This document shows positions 21,514 to 31,967 of a DNA stretch of 64,000 nucleotides, one piece after another. This DNA is from an uncultured Pelagibacteraceae bacterium (GTDB lineage Bacteria; Pseudomonadota; Alphaproteobacteria; Pelagibacterales; Pelagibacteraceae): positions 1-64,000 of the forward strand of contig CACIJX010000001.1 in assembly GCA_902587085.1 (NCBI GenBank). Reading direction: 5' to 3'. The position numbers were made by a program, and so were the translations under genes. The notes under the pieces are model-generated. The model worked only from the letters and a program-made list of their open reading frames with translations. It was not told where the DNA came from and searched no databases. The first letter of the stretch is position 1. Each line of letters begins with the position of its first letter.

Positions 21514-22856
21514 TAAGCAGCTTCTCCTACTTTATTTGACCTAATAACTGTTCCAAATAAAGAATTCCTGTTATATTTTTTAATTTTAACATTTACTAAT
21601 TTCCCAACGTCAGTCTCACTAGCTTCTTCTATAATCACTGGAGTAGAACTCTTGTTTCTACTAAAATAATTATTTTGATTCTTCATTTTATTCTCAACTA
21701 AAACTTCATTGATTTTTCCAACTTCATTTTTATTTTTATAATTCTTTATTTTTTCAAGTAAGTCCTGGAGAATAATGAGTCTTTTCTGTTGAATTTTTTT
21801 GTTAAGTATTTTCATTTTTGCAGCTGGTGTACCTGGCCTTGGACTAAAAATAAATGAGTATGAGTTAATAAATTTAACTTCATTAATCAGTGAAATAGTT
21901 TCATCAAAATCTCTACTAGTTTCCTCTGGATATCCTACAATAAAATCGCTTGAAAAGGACATTTTTGGATTTACTTCCATTAAATTTTGTATGACATCTA
22001 AATATTCTTCTCGTGTATGTCTGCGATTCATTTTCTTCAGAATAATATTTGAACCACTTTGTACTGGTAAGTGAAGAAATGGCATTAATTTCTTAGAATA
22101 TTTATAGCAATCAATTAAATCTTTTGTCATATCATTTGGATGTGAGGTGGTATATCTAACTCTTTTTAAGTTTCTAATTTCATCAAGTTCAAAAATTAAA
22201 TCTGATAATCTAGATTTTTTTTTATTCTCGGTAAAATTATATGCATTTACATTTTGTCCTAATAAAGTAATTTCTCTTACTCCATTTTTTACTAGTTCTT
22301 TTGCTTCCCTTATAATATCTTTAGGGTTACGTGAAAACTCCTGTCCTCTAGTATAGGGAACAACACAAAAACTACAAAATTTATCACAACCCTCTTGAAT
22401 AGTTACAAAAGAAGATACTTTTGAAATAGAGTTTTTAATTTTGTTGAGGGTATCAAATTTTTTAACAACATCAAAATCTGTAAAATTATTTTTTTTTCTT
22501 TTTTCGAAACTTGAGAATATTTGAGAGAGCTCTTGATAAGACTGTGGTCCAACCACTGCATCGATGTATGGCTCTCTTTTAAGCATTACCTCGTTTTCAG
22601 CTTGTGCCACACAACCTGTAACAAGGACATATGGTTTTTTTTTATTTAAAAAATTTTTTTTTAATCTACCTATATCTGAATATACTTTTTCGGTAGATTT
22701 TTCTCTTATGTGACATGTGTTGAGAACATAACAATCAGTCTCTTCAAAATTATTAGTTTTTTCAAAACCTTTTTTCGATGCTAAATCATAAATACGATTA
22801 CTATCGTATTCATTCATTTGACATCCAAAAGTTTTGATAAAAATTTTTTTTGACAA
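21513..22856 (-). CDS. miaB: tRNA-2-methylthio-N6-dimethylallyladenosine synthase MiaB
   Basis: A radical SAM methylthiotransferase (447 residues) acting on A37 of tRNAs that read UNN codons. The N-terminal UPF0004 domain carries the three cluster cysteines in FGCQMNEYDS, NTCHIREKS and VTGCVAQAE. The radical SAM CxxxCxxC is CDKFCSFC in IQEGCDKFCSFCVVPYTRG. A TRAM domain closes the protein (about residues 370-440). It lies 3 bases after fur and overlaps ybeZ. Confidence 0.95.
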   Translation of the reverse strand: MSKKIFIKTFGCQMNEYDSNRIYDLASKKGFEKTNNFEETDCYVLNTCHIREKSTEKVYSDIGRLKKNFLNKKKPYVLVTGCVAQAENEVMLKREPYIDAVVGPQSYQELSQIFSSFEKRKKNNFTDFDVVKKFDTLNKIKNSISKVSSFVTIQEGCDKFCSFCVVPYTRGQEFSRNPKDIIREAKELVKNGVREITLLGQNVNAYNFTENKKKSRLSDLIFELDEIRNLKRVRYTTSHPNDMTKDLIDCYKYSKKLMPFLHLPVQSGSNIILKKMNRRHTREEYLDVIQNLMEVNPKMSFSSDFIVGYPEETSRDFDETISLINEVKFINSYSFIFSPRPGTPAAKMKILNKKIQQKRLIILQDLLEKIKNYKNKNEVGKINEVLVENKMKNQNNYFSRNKSSTPVIIEEASETDVGKLVNVKIKKYNRNSLFGTVIRSNKVGEAA

Positions 22857-22859
22857 AAT

Positions 22860-23291
22860 TTAATTCTTTTTATTTAATTTCTGAGCATAAAGTTCTAGTT
22901 TATGATCTACCAGTTTGTATCCTAACCTTTGAGCAATTTTGTTTTTTAATTCCTCAATATCTTTGTCAACAAACTCTACTATTTCTCCGCTATTTATATC
23001 TATTAAATGATCATGGTGTTCTTCAGTAAGAGGTTCATACCTTGACTTACCTTCTTTAAAATCATGTCGTTCAATAATTCCAGCTTCTTCAAATAATTTT
23101 ACTGTTCTGTAGACAGTAGCAATGCTTATTTTGTCGTCGACTTTGGAAACACGTTTGTGCAGTTCATCCACATCTGGGTGATCTTTGGAGCCATAAGTCT
23201 CTTTTGAGTCAGACATAACCTTTGCAATAACTTTTCTTTGCTCAGTAAGCCTTACACCCTTTTGTTTACATTTTTCTTCAATTTTACTCAT
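22860..23291 (-). CDS. fur: Fur-family transcriptional regulator (Fur/Mur)
   Basis: A Fur-type metalloregulator of 143 residues. The winged helix includes GVRLTEQRKVIAKVM and ISIATVYRTVKLFEEAGII. Metal-ligand residues lie in EEHHDHLIDINSGEIVEF. No C-terminal CxxC zinc site is present, which is usual for alphaproteobacterial Fur/Mur proteins. In this class the orthologue may sense manganese as well as iron, so the metal is uncertain. The location between tsaB and miaB matches other alphaproteobacteria, although rimI, normally between tsaB and fur, is absent. Confidence 0.9.
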   Translation of the reverse strand: MSKIEEKCKQKGVRLTEQRKVIAKVMSDSKETYGSKDHPDVDELHKRVSKVDDKISIATVYRTVKLFEEAGIIERHDFKEGKSRYEPLTEEHHDHLIDINSGEIVEFVDKDIEELKNKIAQRLGYKLVDHKLELYAQKLNKKN

Positions 23292-23306
23292 AATTATTAT
23301 TTTTAT

Positions 23307-23693
23307 TTAACTTGAATATACTGGTTTAATCAAATTCTTTTCAAGTAGATTTTTTTTTATCAAGATATTTATGTTTTCAAGGTTAAAATCAGATAAGCTT
23401 GTATCTTTGTACCCATAAAGTTGAGCCCCTTTTGCTATTTTCATTCCTTTAGCCACAGAGAGAGAAATTCTTAAACCTGTGAAACTTCCCGGCCCAAGAT
23501 TAACAATTATTGAGAAAGTTTCATTAATTATAGCTTTTTTTTCATTAACAAAGTCAAATATTTTGTTCACAAGCAAATTATTATTTCTTATATTAGTGGC
23601 TTGTAATTTTTTTATAAAAAATTTTTTGTTAACTCGTAAGGCTATTAAATCATTTTTACCAGTGAAACTAATTATTAAAAAATCATTTACCAT
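23307..23693 (-). CDS. tsaB: Shortened TsaB-like tRNA t6A modification protein
   Basis: The segment NLGPGSFTGLRISLSVAKGM is the signature of TsaB (YeaZ), a partner of TsaD in making t6A at tRNA position 37. Only 128 residues are encoded against about 200-230 in most bacteria. After ALGYKDTS-like sequence (GYKDTSLSDF) the protein jumps to a short tail ending KPVYSS, which resembles the extreme C-terminus of full-length TsaB, so the second subdomain seems deleted. I use the ATG at 23693. The start overlaps the divergent deacetylase gene by 32 bases. Function is likely but reduced in size. Confidence 0.75.
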   Translation of the reverse strand: MVNDFLIISFTGKNDLIALRVNKKFFIKKLQATNIRNNNLLVNKIFDFVNEKKAIINETFSIIVNLGPGSFTGLRISLSVAKGMKIAKGAQLYGYKDTSLSDFNLENINILIKKNLLEKNLIKPVYSS

Positions 23694-24711
23694 ATTGTTA
23701 TTTATACTTTTTTTATCAAGTACAAACAAATCATATTCTCAAAAGAGTGACGCATACGACAATGGGATTATTTCTTTAATGTATCATCGTTTTGAAGAAA
23801 ATAAGTATCCATCTACTAATATTAAGATTAAAGACTTTAAATCTCATATAAATTTAATAAAGGAGTCTAATTTCGACTTTATATCTCATGAGGATTTTGA
23901 AAATTCAGTAGATATTAAAAATATTGATAGAAAAATTTTACTTACAGTAGATGATGGGTTTTCATCATTTTATCAAAATGCATGGCCAATTTTAAAAAAA
24001 GAAAAAATACCATTTATTATTTTTATAAATACCGAAACCATTGGTTCAAGAGGTTATATGAACTGGGAAGAAATTAAAGAAATATCAAAGTATGAATTCG
24101 TGCATATCGGCAACCATAGTCACTCTCATGACTACCTAGTAGATAAGACTGATGAAGAAATAAAAAAAGATATACAAACTTCAATAAATTTATTCAAAAA
24201 AAATTTGAACTATCAAACTAAGTTTTTTGCCTATCCCTTTGGTGAATACAAACAGTCTTATAAAGAAATTGTTAAGGACCTTGGGTTCTCTTACGCGTTT
24301 GGTCAACACTCTGGGGTAATAGATAAAACAAAAAATAAATATGAATTACCAAGATTTCCTATTAATGAAAAATATGGGAAAATGAAAAGATTTAAAAATT
24401 TAATTAATACAATTCCATTCCCTTATAAAAAAATTTTTCCTGAGGAGAGATATATAAAAGATGAAAATAATCCACCAAATGTAAAAATTGTCTTTTTTGA
24501 AAATATAAATAATTTAAATAATATTAGCTGTTATTCTAATGAAGAAAATACATGGAGGAAATCAGAAATACGTTTTGTAAAAAAAAATGAAATAGAAATT
24601 AATCTTAAAGGAAAATTTACCACTGAAAGAGGAAGAATAAATTGCTCTCTTAGAGAGAAAGATGGAAGATGGAGATGGTTAGGTGTCCAATTTGTTATTG
24701 CAAATCTTTAA
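23662..24711 (+). CDS. Secreted polysaccharide deacetylase
   Basis: A NodB-fold deacetylase (about 349 residues) acting on an N- or O-acetylated glycan in the periplasm. The catalytic motifs are TVDDGF (acid/base Asp and metal Asp), HSHSHDYL (metal histidines) and YPFGEYKQSY. An unrelated C-terminal region from about residue 240 ends KDGRWRWLGVQF. I chose a GTG start at 23662 because it yields a clear signal peptide (KLIIKKSFTILLFILFLSS then SYSQ); there is no good ATG or Shine-Dalgarno nearby. Its 5-prime end overlaps tsaB. The target polymer is unknown. Confidence 0.8.
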   Translation: MKLIIKKSFTILLFILFLSSTNKSYSQKSDAYDNGIISLMYHRFEENKYPSTNIKIKDFKSHINLIKESNFDFISHEDFENSVDIKNIDRKILLTVDDGFSSFYQNAWPILKKEKIPFIIFINTETIGSRGYMNWEEIKEISKYEFVHIGNHSHSHDYLVDKTDEEIKKDIQTSINLFKKNLNYQTKFFAYPFGEYKQSYKEIVKDLGFSYAFGQHSGVIDKTKNKYELPRFPINEKYGKMKRFKNLINTIPFPYKKIFPEERYIKDENNPPNVKIVFFENINNLNNISCYSNEENTWRKSEIRFVKKNEIEINLKGKFTTERGRINCSLREKDGRWRWLGVQFVIANL

Positions 24712-24712
24712 A

Positions 24713-25903
24713 CTACAATGTTAAAGAAGAATTTTTATTTCTATTCATCAAAAAGGATTTATCAAAATCTGTTAGCTTGTTCTGTGTAATTATTTTTCTC
24801 AAAACCTTTACATATTCAGAGCCAGTTGCTGCGTAGTTATAAAGATAATCTACCAAATCCAATCCTGAGATGTTCTTGTTTTGTGATCTAAGCTTTGCCC
24901 TTGTTTGTCTTAGCTCCTTGTATCCTCTATGAGTATTCAAATTTCTCAGATAAGCTTTAACTGAAGATTGTAACATAGGAAATTTCAAAATTTTATGACT
25001 TTGATTGTTGCTTTTTTCACTTGGCTCAATACCATTTTCACTCCAAGTCCATTGACCAAACATTGCGTTCCCGTCTAATGCAAATCTAGAGGTGCCCCAA
25101 CCACTTTCTTTAGCTGCCTGGGCTATTGCAAGAGATGTTGGGATTATATCCATTCTTAATTTTAATTCCGTAATTTCCTCATTTTCAACTTGATATTCTT
25201 TAAATCTTCTTTTTAACCATACTTTTTCACCTCTAGAATTCGAAGGTTTATTTAAAATTTTAAATAATTTTTTTCTATCCTCTAAGATTTTTTCATTTTC
25301 ATCCAAAATAAGTGGCATAACTATCTTTATAAAAGTATTCTTCTTTTTTTGTGTACTTTTCATTTTGTTCAAATCTTTTGGAAGTTTCGACAGATATACA
25401 GGTTTAACGGCTTGCCCTAGTCTAATACTATTTAAATCATATTTGAAATCTTCAAACATTTTCAAAGTTATTTGTAAATCCAAACTTATATAATCATCTT
25501 CATTTTTTTTATTTTTTGATTTATCGGCACTAAAAGTTCTATCTTCAGAAAAGTCCTTTTTAATATTTTGCTTATAGTCTTTAGCCACATGAGTGAATTT
25601 AATTTCGCTAGTTACTAATTTTATAAAAGGTCTAATCGTTAACAAACTAACTACGAAGATAATTAAGCATAAAGTTATTGCAATATTAGTTGTTACTTGC
25701 TCTTTAAATTTAATTTCAGCTATTTTTTTTTTGTTATAGCTTTGTTCTGGTAGCCTAACTTTATTCTTGATAAGAATTAGTTCTATTTGTGAAACAGTTA
25801 AATCTTTTTTTGACTTTGCGTAAATTTTAAGCTCATTTATTTTGTAAAGCTTTCCAAGTTCGAGAAGTTGATCTCTGTAAGGTAATTGAGAATTTTTTTT
25901 CAT
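24713..25903 (-). CDS. Bax-like membrane-anchored glucosaminidase
   Basis: A 396-residue protein with one N-terminal membrane helix (about residues 72-92) and a C-terminal glucosaminidase domain of the Bax type. The likely catalytic Glu lies in AIAQAAKESGWGTSRFA, followed by GNAMFGQWTW and the YLRNLNTHRGYKELR segment. It would cut peptidoglycan glycan strands. The middle region (130-250) is lysine-rich and not recognised. The stop is one base from that of the convergent deacetylase gene, placing two glycan-acting proteins end to end. Confidence 0.85.
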   Translation of the reverse strand: MKKNSQLPYRDQLLELGKLYKINELKIYAKSKKDLTVSQIELILIKNKVRLPEQSYNKKKIAEIKFKEQVTTNIAITLCLIIFVVSLLTIRPFIKLVTSEIKFTHVAKDYKQNIKKDFSEDRTFSADKSKNKKNEDDYISLDLQITLKMFEDFKYDLNSIRLGQAVKPVYLSKLPKDLNKMKSTQKKKNTFIKIVMPLILDENEKILEDRKKLFKILNKPSNSRGEKVWLKRRFKEYQVENEEITELKLRMDIIPTSLAIAQAAKESGWGTSRFALDGNAMFGQWTWSENGIEPSEKSNNQSHKILKFPMLQSSVKAYLRNLNTHRGYKELRQTRAKLRSQNKNISGLDLVDYLYNYAATGSEYVKVLRKIITQNKLTDFDKSFLMNRNKNSSLTL

Positions 25904-25907
25904 TTAA

Positions 25908-26462
25908 TTAGTTTGCTTCTACGTTTTTAACCTCAGAAACATAATGGCAAAGTAAATTTTGAACTCCTTTCTTCAAAGTAACTAATGAACTAGGACATCC
26001 AGAACAGCTTCCTCTTAATTCAACTTTTACAGTACCTTTATCGAAGGAAACAAATTTTATATCGCCACCATCCCTTGAAACAGCTGGTCTAATTTTACTA
26101 TCCAAAACCTCTTTTATTTTTGTTACAATCAAGTCATCATTTTCATCTTTAGTCTTATTATCTATTTTATTTTTTTTTATTAATATTGGATTTTTATTTC
26201 TTTCAAAGTAATCGTTTATTGAAGATATAATGGCCGGTTTTAATGTATCCCATTTTACATCATCATTTTTCTTAACACTGATAAAATCTTCGGAAATTAA
26301 AATTAAATCTATTCCTTCAAAATCAAACAAGCTTTTAATAAAGTGGTTATCAGTATTTTTAATATCTTTTTTTTGAAATTCTTGAGCCCCTATTTCTGAA
26401 AATTTTCTCTTAGAAAGAAATTTTAAAGCATTTGGATTTGGTGTATTTTCAGTATAAATCAT
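25908..26462 (-). CDS. nfuA: NfuA-type Fe-S cluster scaffold protein
   Basis: A two-domain protein of 184 residues. The N-terminal Nfu_N domain starts IYTENTPNPNALKFL and the C-terminal NifU-like domain holds the cluster cysteines in GSCSGCPSSLVTLKKG. It carries or delivers iron-sulfur clusters to client enzymes; possible clients in this window are MiaB, Nth and the radical SAM protein. It follows trpS on the same strand after 24 bases and precedes the Bax-like gene by 4 bases. Confidence 0.93.
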   Translation of the reverse strand: MIYTENTPNPNALKFLSKRKFSEIGAQEFQKKDIKNTDNHFIKSLFDFEGIDLILISEDFISVKKNDDVKWDTLKPAIISSINDYFERNKNPILIKKNKIDNKTKDENDDLIVTKIKEVLDSKIRPAVSRDGGDIKFVSFDKGTVKVELRGSCSGCPSSLVTLKKGVQNLLCHYVSEVKNVEAN

Positions 26463-26486
26463 AAAAATATTATTAACACATAAAAG

Positions 26487-27500
26487 CTAATTTATAAATC
26501 CTACAATTTCTTTTATTTTCTTTAAGTTTTCATTAGATATTTTTTTGGCCTTATTTGAACCCTCATTTAAAATATTTACTAGGTGCGACCTATTGCTTTT
26601 TAAGTCTTTTATTTTTCTACCGATTGGACAAACAACGGAGACTAGAACATCCGAAAGTTGTTTTTTAAATTTTGAGAAATCTTTTCCAACCATTTCTTCT
26701 AATGTTTTTTCAACTTTTAAATTAGTTATTGAAGAATAAATATTTAGTAAATTTAATGCTTCTGGCCTATTTTTTAAATCTTGAATCTTTTCTGGTATTG
26801 GCAAGGAGTCTGTTTTAGCTTTTTTTATTTTTTTAATTATTTCATCTTCAGTATCGGTTAAGTTAATTCTTGAATAATCAGAGTCCTCTGATTTACTCAT
26901 TTTCTTTTTTCCATCTCTTAAACTCATAACTCTAGAAAAATTTTTTTGTATTAATGGCTCAGGAACTGGAAAAAAATTTTTGCATTTAAAATCATGATTA
27001 AACTTTTGAGCTATATCTCTCGATAATTCTAAATGCTGTTTCTGATCATCTCCAACCGGGACATGAGTTGCTTTGTATAATAATATATCTGCTGCCATTA
27101 AGTTGGGGTAAACATAAAGACCCACGCTTGCGTTTTCTTTATTCGAGCCTGCTTTCTCTTTAAATTGAGTCATTCTATTCATCCAACCCAATCTTGAAAC
27201 GCAATTAAAGATCCAAGCTAATTCAGCGTGTCCACTAACTGAAGATTGATTAAAAATTATACTCTTTTTGAAGTCAAGGCCACAGGCAATAAAGGTTGCT
27301 AACGTTTCAAGACTATTATTTTTGAGTTGATTTGGATCTTGAAAAACAGTTATTGCATGAAGATCAACAACACAGTAAATACAATTCATTTTTTTTTGAA
27401 GTTCTACAAAATTTTTAATCGCACCTAGATAATTTCCTAAATGGAGATTGCCAGTTGGTTGAACACCAGAAAAAACTACTTCATTGAAGTTTTTGTTCAT
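26487..27500 (-). CDS. trpS: Tryptophanyl-tRNA synthetase
   Basis: A class I aminoacyl-tRNA synthetase (337 residues) charging tRNA-Trp. The HIGH-like motif is [13 protein letters not shown] near the N-terminus and the KMSKS motif is [14 protein letters not shown] near residue 200. Between them DLHAIT and [21 protein letters not shown] are typical of TrpS. It overlaps murJ by 4 bases (ATGA), a pairing also found in other alphaproteobacteria. Confidence 0.96.
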   Translation of the reverse strand: MNKNFNEVVFSGVQPTGNLHLGNYLGAIKNFVELQKKMNCIYCVVDLHAITVFQDPNQLKNNSLETLATFIACGLDFKKSIIFNQSSVSGHAELAWIFNCVSRLGWMNRMTQFKEKAGSNKENASVGLYVYPNLMAADILLYKATHVPVGDDQKQHLELSRDIAQKFNHDFKCKNFFPVPEPLIQKNFSRVMSLRDGKKKMSKSEDSDYSRINLTDTEDEIIKKIKKAKTDSLPIPEKIQDLKNRPEALNLLNIYSSITNLKVEKTLEEMVGKDFSKFKKQLSDVLVSVVCPIGRKIKDLKSNRSHLVNILNEGSNKAKKISNENLKKIKEIVGFIN

Positions 27501-29023
27501 TTTAATTTATAACTTTTCAGATTTAGCACTCCTAAAAGTTTAATAATCAATAGATATATTGTTGCTGATAAGCCTATCACAAATAACAGATAAATTAATT
27601 TAAATTTATAATAGTATTCAAACTTATCCTCAAAATAATCTAAACCAAAATAAAGGAAAAAACACATAAGGGTTGTCGCAAGTAAAATTTTCAAAAAATT
27701 TAATGTATATTTATTTTCAAAATTAATCAGATTTTTTCTACTTAAAAGAATAAAATAAATTATCACAGCTACCCAGGTTGAGATAGATGTTGCAATTGGT
27801 ATTATAATGAAACCATATTTTTTAAATAATGAAATGCTTATCAAAATATTTAGAATCATACTAATTAACGAGATGTAGAAAGGAAACTTTGTATTATCCC
27901 TAGCAAAATAAAAATTGGATAAAACTTTAATTAAAGAAAATGCAGGAACTCCAAACGCAAAAAACGTTAGTGCTAAAGATGTGTATACAACATCTACACT
28001 ATCAAAAGAACCATATCCAAAAAGACAATTAACTATTTCTTTAGAGGCAATTAGAAGTCCAAAAGCTGCAGGTATTGAAAGTAATAAAGATAATTCTATA
28101 GATTTGTTTTGTATTAAATTAATAGATTTTAAATTATTTAATTTTATATTTTTTGCAAGACTAGGTAAAGTAACCGTACCAACTGCGATACCTGCTATTG
28201 CTAAGTTAATTTGATATATTCTGTCAGCGTAATATAAATATGATACAGCACCAGTTTGGAAAGATGCGATAATAGTGCCTACTAATATATTAATCTGAGT
28301 TATTCCTGAAGAAAAAATACTTGGTAAGAGTTTTTTAAAAAAAATTTTAATTCTATCGTTAAATTTAAAATTGATTTTTATTGATGGAAAATAAAATTTT
28401 TTAGCAAAGTATATTAAAATTATAAATTGTAAGATACCAGCTAGTGTAACACCAATAGACAAACTTTTTGCAAGATTATGATCATAATAAAATGAAATCA
28501 AAAGAAATAAAATTAGTACTAAATTTAATACTATAGGAGCAGCTGCAGCTGCAGCAAATTTATTATTAGTATTTAAAATTCCTGATAATAACGATGATAA
28601 ACTAACGAATAGTAAAAATGGGAATGTGATTCTTGTAAATTCGACAGCTAAATTAAATTTTTCAGAGTCTTCATAAAAACCAGGTGCTATTAGGTAAACT
28701 AAAAATGGTGTAAATATCTCAATAATTAAAACTAAAAAAATTAAAAAAAACAAAAGTAAGCTGAAAACTTCATCAGCAAATTTTTTTCCAATATTTTGTC
28801 CTTTTAATTTAGCTCCAGCATAACTGGGTATAAATGCAGCATTGAATGTCCCTTCAGCGAATAATCGCCTAAAAGTATTCGGAAGTCTAAGGGCAACAAA
28901 AAAAGCGTCTGCGTATATACTCGTACCCAAGAAAAATGCGATTAAAATGTCTCTTAAGTAGCCTAAAACTCTACTTAACAAGGTATAAAAACTAAAAACT
29001 GATGTTGAGGACAATAAATTCAT
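27497..29023 (-). CDS. murJ: Lipid II flippase MurJ
   Basis: A polytopic membrane protein (508 residues) with about 14 hydrophobic segments, of the MurJ/MviN MOP superfamily, which flips lipid II across the inner membrane. The N-terminal [22 protein letters not shown] and [27 protein letters not shown] are diagnostic. It begins 56 bases from the divergent maeB start and is followed directly by trpS. Confidence 0.95.
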   Translation of the reverse strand: MNLLSSTSVFSFYTLLSRVLGYLRDILIAFFLGTSIYADAFFVALRLPNTFRRLFAEGTFNAAFIPSYAGAKLKGQNIGKKFADEVFSLLLFFLIFLVLIIEIFTPFLVYLIAPGFYEDSEKFNLAVEFTRITFPFLLFVSLSSLLSGILNTNNKFAAAAAAPIVLNLVLILFLLISFYYDHNLAKSLSIGVTLAGILQFIILIYFAKKFYFPSIKINFKFNDRIKIFFKKLLPSIFSSGITQINILVGTIIASFQTGAVSYLYYADRIYQINLAIAGIAVGTVTLPSLAKNIKLNNLKSINLIQNKSIELSLLLSIPAAFGLLIASKEIVNCLFGYGSFDSVDVVYTSLALTFFAFGVPAFSLIKVLSNFYFARDNTKFPFYISLISMILNILISISLFKKYGFIIIPIATSISTWVAVIIYFILLSRKNLINFENKYTLNFLKILLATTLMCFFLYFGLDYFEDKFEYYYKFKLIYLLFVIGLSATIYLLIIKLLGVLNLKSYKLK

Positions 29024-29079
29024 AATTAAGACAAATTATTAGTGATTTAATCTCATTTATATTACATACTTAAATTTTA

Positions 29080-31374
29080 ATGACAAAAAAATCAAAAATT
29101 GACCATTACACTGATAAAGAAGCATTAGACTTTCATAATAAGGGAAAGTCTGGCAAAATTGAGATTATTTCATCAAAATCTTTAACAACTAAAAGAGACC
29201 TATCTTTGGCATATTCACCTGGAGTTGCTATCCCGGTCAAGGAAATTTCAAAAAATCCAGATGCTGCCTATGAATATACAAGTAAAGGAAATTTAGTAGC
29301 CGTAATAAGTAATGGATCTGCAATTTTAGGATTGGGAGATTTAGGAGCTTTGGCTTCAAAACCAGTTATGGAAGGTAAAGCTGTGTTATTTAAAAGATTT
29401 GCGGATATAGATGCAATTGACATAGAAATAGATAATAAAAATTCTGAAGAAATAATTAAGTGTATTCAAAATATCGGAAATAGCTTTGGTGGTATAAATT
29501 TGGAAGATATAGCTGCACCGGATTGTTTTATTATTGAAAGAAAATTAAGAGATACTTTAGACATACCAATTTTCCACGATGATCAACATGGTACAGCAAT
29601 TATTACCTCTGCAGCACTAATAAATGCTCTTGATATTTCTAATAAAAAACCAGGTGAGGTAAAAATTGTTGTTAATGGTGCTGGAGCTTCTGCTTTAGCA
29701 TGCGCTAATCTTTTTAAAAACATCGGGATCAAAACCCAAAATATAATTATGCTTGATAGAAAAGGTGTTATTTACAAAGGTAGAGACAATGTGGATCAAT
29801 TTAAATCAGCATATGCGTGTGAAACAAAGCTAAGAACTCTTAAGGATGCGATAAAGGGGGCAGATGTTTTTTTAGGTTTGTCAGCAAAAAATGTATTAAC
29901 TCAAGAGATGGTTAAATCTATGGCTAAAAATCCCATTATATTTGCGTGTGCTAATCCAGATCCTGAAATAAAACCTGAATTAGTAGACGAAGTAAGATCA
30001 GATGCAATAGTAGCTACGGGAAGATCGGACTATCCAAATCAAGTGAATAATTTAATCGGATTTCCATATATATTTAGAGGAGCTCTTGACGTCAGAGCCA
30101 AAGAAATCAATGAAGAAATGAAAATAGCTGCAGCAAAAGCAATTGCAGCCCTAGCTAGAGAGGAAGTTCCTGATGAAGTTGTAAATGCTTATGGTGGAGA
30201 AAGACCTCGTTATGGAAAAGAATATATTATTCCATCAACTTTTGATCCAAGATTAATCAGCCGGATACCTGCTGCTGTTGCCGATGCAGCAATGAAAACT
30301 GGGGTTGCAAGAAAAAAAATCTCAGATATCGAAACATATAAAGACCAATTAGCTAACAGGCTGGATCCTTCTATGTCCGTCATGCAAGGTATAAATGCAC
30401 AAGTTAAGAAAAGCCCAAAGACAGTTGTTTTTGCTGAAGGTGAAGATCAAAATATGTTAAAAGCGGCAGTTGCATACAAAAATAGTCGTTTAGGAACCCC
30501 AATACTTATCGGGAATGAAAAAAGGGTAAAGGAACAATTAAAAGAAATTGGATTAGACGAAAATTATAAAATTAAAATTGTAAATTCTACTGACAAAGAA
30601 AAAAGAGAATTATATACAAAGAAACTATATGGCAAATTACAAAGGCAAGGTCTTTTGGAAAGGGACGCTGACAGATTGATCAGAAATGATAGGATTATCT
30701 GGGGGGCTTCTATGGTCGATTGTGGAGATGCAGATGCAATGGTAACAGGAAATATCAGACACTACGCTGCGTCGATTGAAAGTCTTAAAAAAGTTGTTGA
30801 TGCAAGACCTGGTGAAATTTTATTTGGTCTAAATATGGTCATTACCCCTAAAAAGACTATTTTCATTGCTGATACTCAAGTTAATGATTTTCCATCTGCA
30901 GAAAAATTAACAAAAATTGCAATGTCAAGTGTTAGAGTTGCTAAATTATTTGGTTTTGAGCCAAAGGTTGCTTTTTTATCTCATTCGACTTTTGGAAAAC
31001 CAAAGTCCAGAAATACAAAACATGTAATAGAAGCTATTGAAATTTTAAAAGATAAAAAGGTAGATTTTGATTTTGATGGCGAAATGCAGCCAGACGTAGC
31101 TTTAAATCCTAAGTATAAAGAAACATATCCATTTTCTAAAATAGTTGGTAATGCTAATATTCTAATAATGCCTGCTCTTCATAGTGCAGCGATATCAACT
31201 AAACTAATGAAAACTATTGGTGGAGCAAAAACAATTGGTCCACTTTTAATTGGATTGGGGTTACCAATTGAAATTGCTCCTCTTAGATCCTCTCCGAATG
31301 ATATATTAAATCTTGCATCGGTGGCGGCTTACTCTGCAAATGTGATTGACTACAAAAATAAAAAAAGTAATTAA
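29080..31374 (+). CDS. maeB: NADP-type malic enzyme with phosphotransacetylase-like domain
   Basis: A hybrid malic enzyme (764 residues) converting malate to pyruvate and CO2. The malic enzyme half includes [15 protein letters not shown], the metal region FHDDQHGTA and the nucleotide fold [13 protein letters not shown]. The C-terminal half, from about residue 430 ([14 protein letters not shown]), is a PTA/PTB-like domain that is usually regulatory rather than catalytic. The length is typical of MaeB. It is a single gene whose 3-prime end overlaps the convergent BON lipoprotein gene by 4 bases. Confidence 0.94.
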   Translation: MTKKSKIDHYTDKEALDFHNKGKSGKIEIISSKSLTTKRDLSLAYSPGVAIPVKEISKNPDAAYEYTSKGNLVAVISNGSAILGLGDLGALASKPVMEGKAVLFKRFADIDAIDIEIDNKNSEEIIKCIQNIGNSFGGINLEDIAAPDCFIIERKLRDTLDIPIFHDDQHGTAIITSAALINALDISNKKPGEVKIVVNGAGASALACANLFKNIGIKTQNIIMLDRKGVIYKGRDNVDQFKSAYACETKLRTLKDAIKGADVFLGLSAKNVLTQEMVKSMAKNPIIFACANPDPEIKPELVDEVRSDAIVATGRSDYPNQVNNLIGFPYIFRGALDVRAKEINEEMKIAAAKAIAALAREEVPDEVVNAYGGERPRYGKEYIIPSTFDPRLISRIPAAVADAAMKTGVARKKISDIETYKDQLANRLDPSMSVMQGINAQVKKSPKTVVFAEGEDQNMLKAAVAYKNSRLGTPILIGNEKRVKEQLKEIGLDENYKIKIVNSTDKEKRELYTKKLYGKLQRQGLLERDADRLIRNDRIIWGASMVDCGDADAMVTGNIRHYAASIESLKKVVDARPGEILFGLNMVITPKKTIFIADTQVNDFPSAEKLTKIAMSSVRVAKLFGFEPKVAFLSHSTFGKPKSRNTKHVIEAIEILKDKKVDFDFDGEMQPDVALNPKYKETYPFSKIVGNANILIMPALHSAAISTKLMKTIGGAKTIGPLLIGLGLPIEIAPLRSSPNDILNLASVAAYSANVIDYKNKKSN

Positions 31375-31967
31375 TTTTTATTTCTACTTAAATCTTCAAC
31401 TAATATAATGCTTGGAACAACTTCTTTTACACCATAAATTTCATTAGCTTCCTTGATGACTTCTTTTTTTTCATCCGCATTCATTGAAATTCCAAATATA
31501 TAAATTTTTCCATTAATTGTATCTAATGAGTAATTCGTAGCTTTGGTGAGTTTATTAAAAACTAAGGCTGTTTTTAATTGGGAAGTAATAAGCATATCTT
31601 TGGCGGTATTTTTAAAATTTCTTTGACCTTTTATTATAATTGCACTTTTTACAGACCTAGTGCCTTTAGTCTCCCACGCCATTTTTATTACTTTTAATTT
31701 TTCTTCAGCTTGATTAACCTTTCCAGACAGAAATATATTACCATCTAAAACTTTAACGTTTATTGCAAGCAGATATTTTTTTTCTGTTAATGCTAGTCTG
31801 CCTAAAAGGTTTTTTTGCATTATAGAGTCATCAATTTGCATTCCTACAGTTCTTGGATCAAACGCTACGCTCACTCCTGATCCGAAAACTCCTACAGATG
31901 AAGATCCGACACAAGAAGTCAATAAAAATAATAACAAAAAAATTGTGGAAATTATTTTTTTACTCAT
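31371..31967 (-). CDS. BON-domain outer-membrane lipoprotein (DolP-like)
   Basis: A 198-residue lipoprotein: the signal peptide ends in the lipobox LLTSC, so Cys18 or so would be acylated. Two BON repeats follow, one around LLAINVKVLDGNIFLSGKV and one around TNYSLDTINGKIYIFGIS. The arrangement after rsmI resembles that of DolP (YraP) in Enterobacteria, which supports outer-membrane integrity. The yraN gene often in between is absent. It overlaps rsmI by 8 bases and the convergent maeB by 4. Confidence 0.8.
   Translation of the reverse strand: MSKKIISTIFLLLFLLTSCVGSSSVGVFGSGVSVAFDPRTVGMQIDDSIMQKNLLGRLALTEKKYLLAINVKVLDGNIFLSGKVNQAEEKLKVIKMAWETKGTRSVKSAIIIKGQRNFKNTAKDMLITSQLKTALVFNKLTKATNYSLDTINGKIYIFGISMNADEKKEVIKEANEIYGVKEVVPSIILVEDLSRNKN

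Noticed and set aside
22326-22338. Possible third parS (GTTACGTGAAAAC) in miaB
   Set aside because: The palindrome is broken at the core and one arm is shifted; it does not meet the CACGTG consensus.
23479-23661. N-terminal extension of the deacetylase under tsaB
   Set aside because: It is antisense to the TsaB signature and would place the signal peptide in the interior of the protein.
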